From assembly GCA_020426085.1 (NCBI GenBank), contig JAGQQP010000351.1:1-5023 (forward strand): a DNA stretch of 5,023 nt, read 5' to 3'. This DNA is from Planctomycetaceae bacterium (lineage in GTDB: Bacteria; Planctomycetota; Planctomycetia; Planctomycetales; Planctomycetaceae). The position numbers and the translations under genes are program-made. This document shows positions 4,874 to 5,023 of this stretch, in pieces (the first letter of the stretch is position 1; each line of letters starts with the position of its first letter). A model generated the notes under the pieces. That model made no database searches. It worked only from the letters and a program-made list of their open reading frames with translations, and was not told the DNA's origin.

Positions 4874-5023
4874 GGCGTCGGCGTATTCTCGGGTGAGAGT
4901 GAGTTGATTTCACTCTCGCCCAGTTGTTTGTGCAGTTGTACCGGCTTCGACTGATTTTTTCGCATCCGCAGGTTGAGCATTTCGACGCAAACGGAAAACG
5001 CCATCGCGAAATAGATATAACCT
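4870..5023 (-). CDS. TerC-family integral membrane protein, C-terminal end (partial)
   Basis: On the minus strand an open frame enters from the right edge and ends at TAA (4872-4870), giving 50 residues. It opens GYIYFAMAFSVCVEMLNLRM, which closely matches the last membrane helix and exit of TerC-family proteins (G-Y-x-Y-F-A-M-x-F-S...E-x-L-N). A hydrophilic tail of about 30 residues ending NTPTP follows. TerC-family proteins are multi-pass membrane proteins linked to tellurite resistance and, in several bacteria, metal (notably manganese) export. The rest of the gene, including its start, lies beyond the window. It is convergent with the ThuA-like gene: both stop codons lie in the four bases TTAA (4870-4873). 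The tail is coded partly by a strong hairpin sequence (4891-4921). The family call rests on this one motif, which is distinctive. Confidence 0.82.
   Translation of the reverse strand, partial: GYIYFAMAFSVCVEMLNLRMRKNQSKPVQLHKQLGESEINSLSPENTPTP
4891..4921 (+). terminator. Strong hairpin past the ThuA-like gene, inside the TerC-family coding end
   Basis: GGGTGAGAGTGA (4891-4902) pairs with TCACTCTCGCCC (4910-4921), twelve pairs with one wobble, around a seven-base loop. It starts 18 bases after the plus-strand stop codon. What follows is T-rich but broken (AGTTGTTTG), so termination may be only moderate. On the minus strand it lies within codons for GESEINSLSP, so one sequence serves as a stem and as coding sequence. 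Confidence 0.65.

Overview
The window is ordinary bacterial chromosome of roughly balanced base composition. It carries exported enzymes and envelope proteins typical of environmental Gram-negative-type bacteria. A secreted MauG/CcpA-type di-heme peroxidase, a secreted Lys/Glu/Pro-rich beta-propeller protein and an exported stand-alone ThuA-domain protein together suggest a planctomycete (Gimesia or a relative). That is inferred from gene content and protein style. There is no rRNA or marker gene here to prove it.

Layout from left to right: (1) the 3' end of a plus-strand integral membrane protein gene (to 329). (2) A 256-base intergenic stretch with a long-range inverted repeat and an 8-base palindrome. 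(3) A di-heme cytochrome c peroxidase gene (586-1623). (4) After 76 bases, a gene for a secreted protein with a KKEEP-repeat linker and a six-repeat beta-propeller (about 1709-2929). (5) A 9-bp hairpin, then a typical 2-Cys peroxiredoxin gene (3031-3558) ending in a strong intrinsic terminator (3587-3623). (6) A structured non-coding stretch of about 200 bases. (7) An exported ThuA-like protein gene starting at TTG (3821-4873). (8) On the minus strand, the C-terminal 50 codons of a TerC-family membrane protein. Its stop codon shares a TTAA with the stop codon of the ThuA gene.

Functional reading: genes 3 to 5 lie head to tail and include two unrelated peroxide-reducing enzymes. One is predicted outside the cytoplasmic membrane (di-heme peroxidase) and one in the cytosol (peroxiredoxin). 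A secreted propeller protein of unknown role lies between them. This looks like a small peroxide-handling neighbourhood, although hairpins between the genes mean that one single transcript is not assured. The ThuA gene is a separate unit with its own strong ribosome binding site.

I found no CRISPR array, tRNA, rRNA, insertion sequence or clear sign of recent transfer. No wholly new system is evident. The points most worth a second look are the unusual resolving-cysteine motif of the peroxiredoxin, the MauG-like tyrosine in the di-heme protein, its possible link with the neighbouring propeller protein, the interlocked convergent gene ends, and the unexplained hairpins upstream of two genes.
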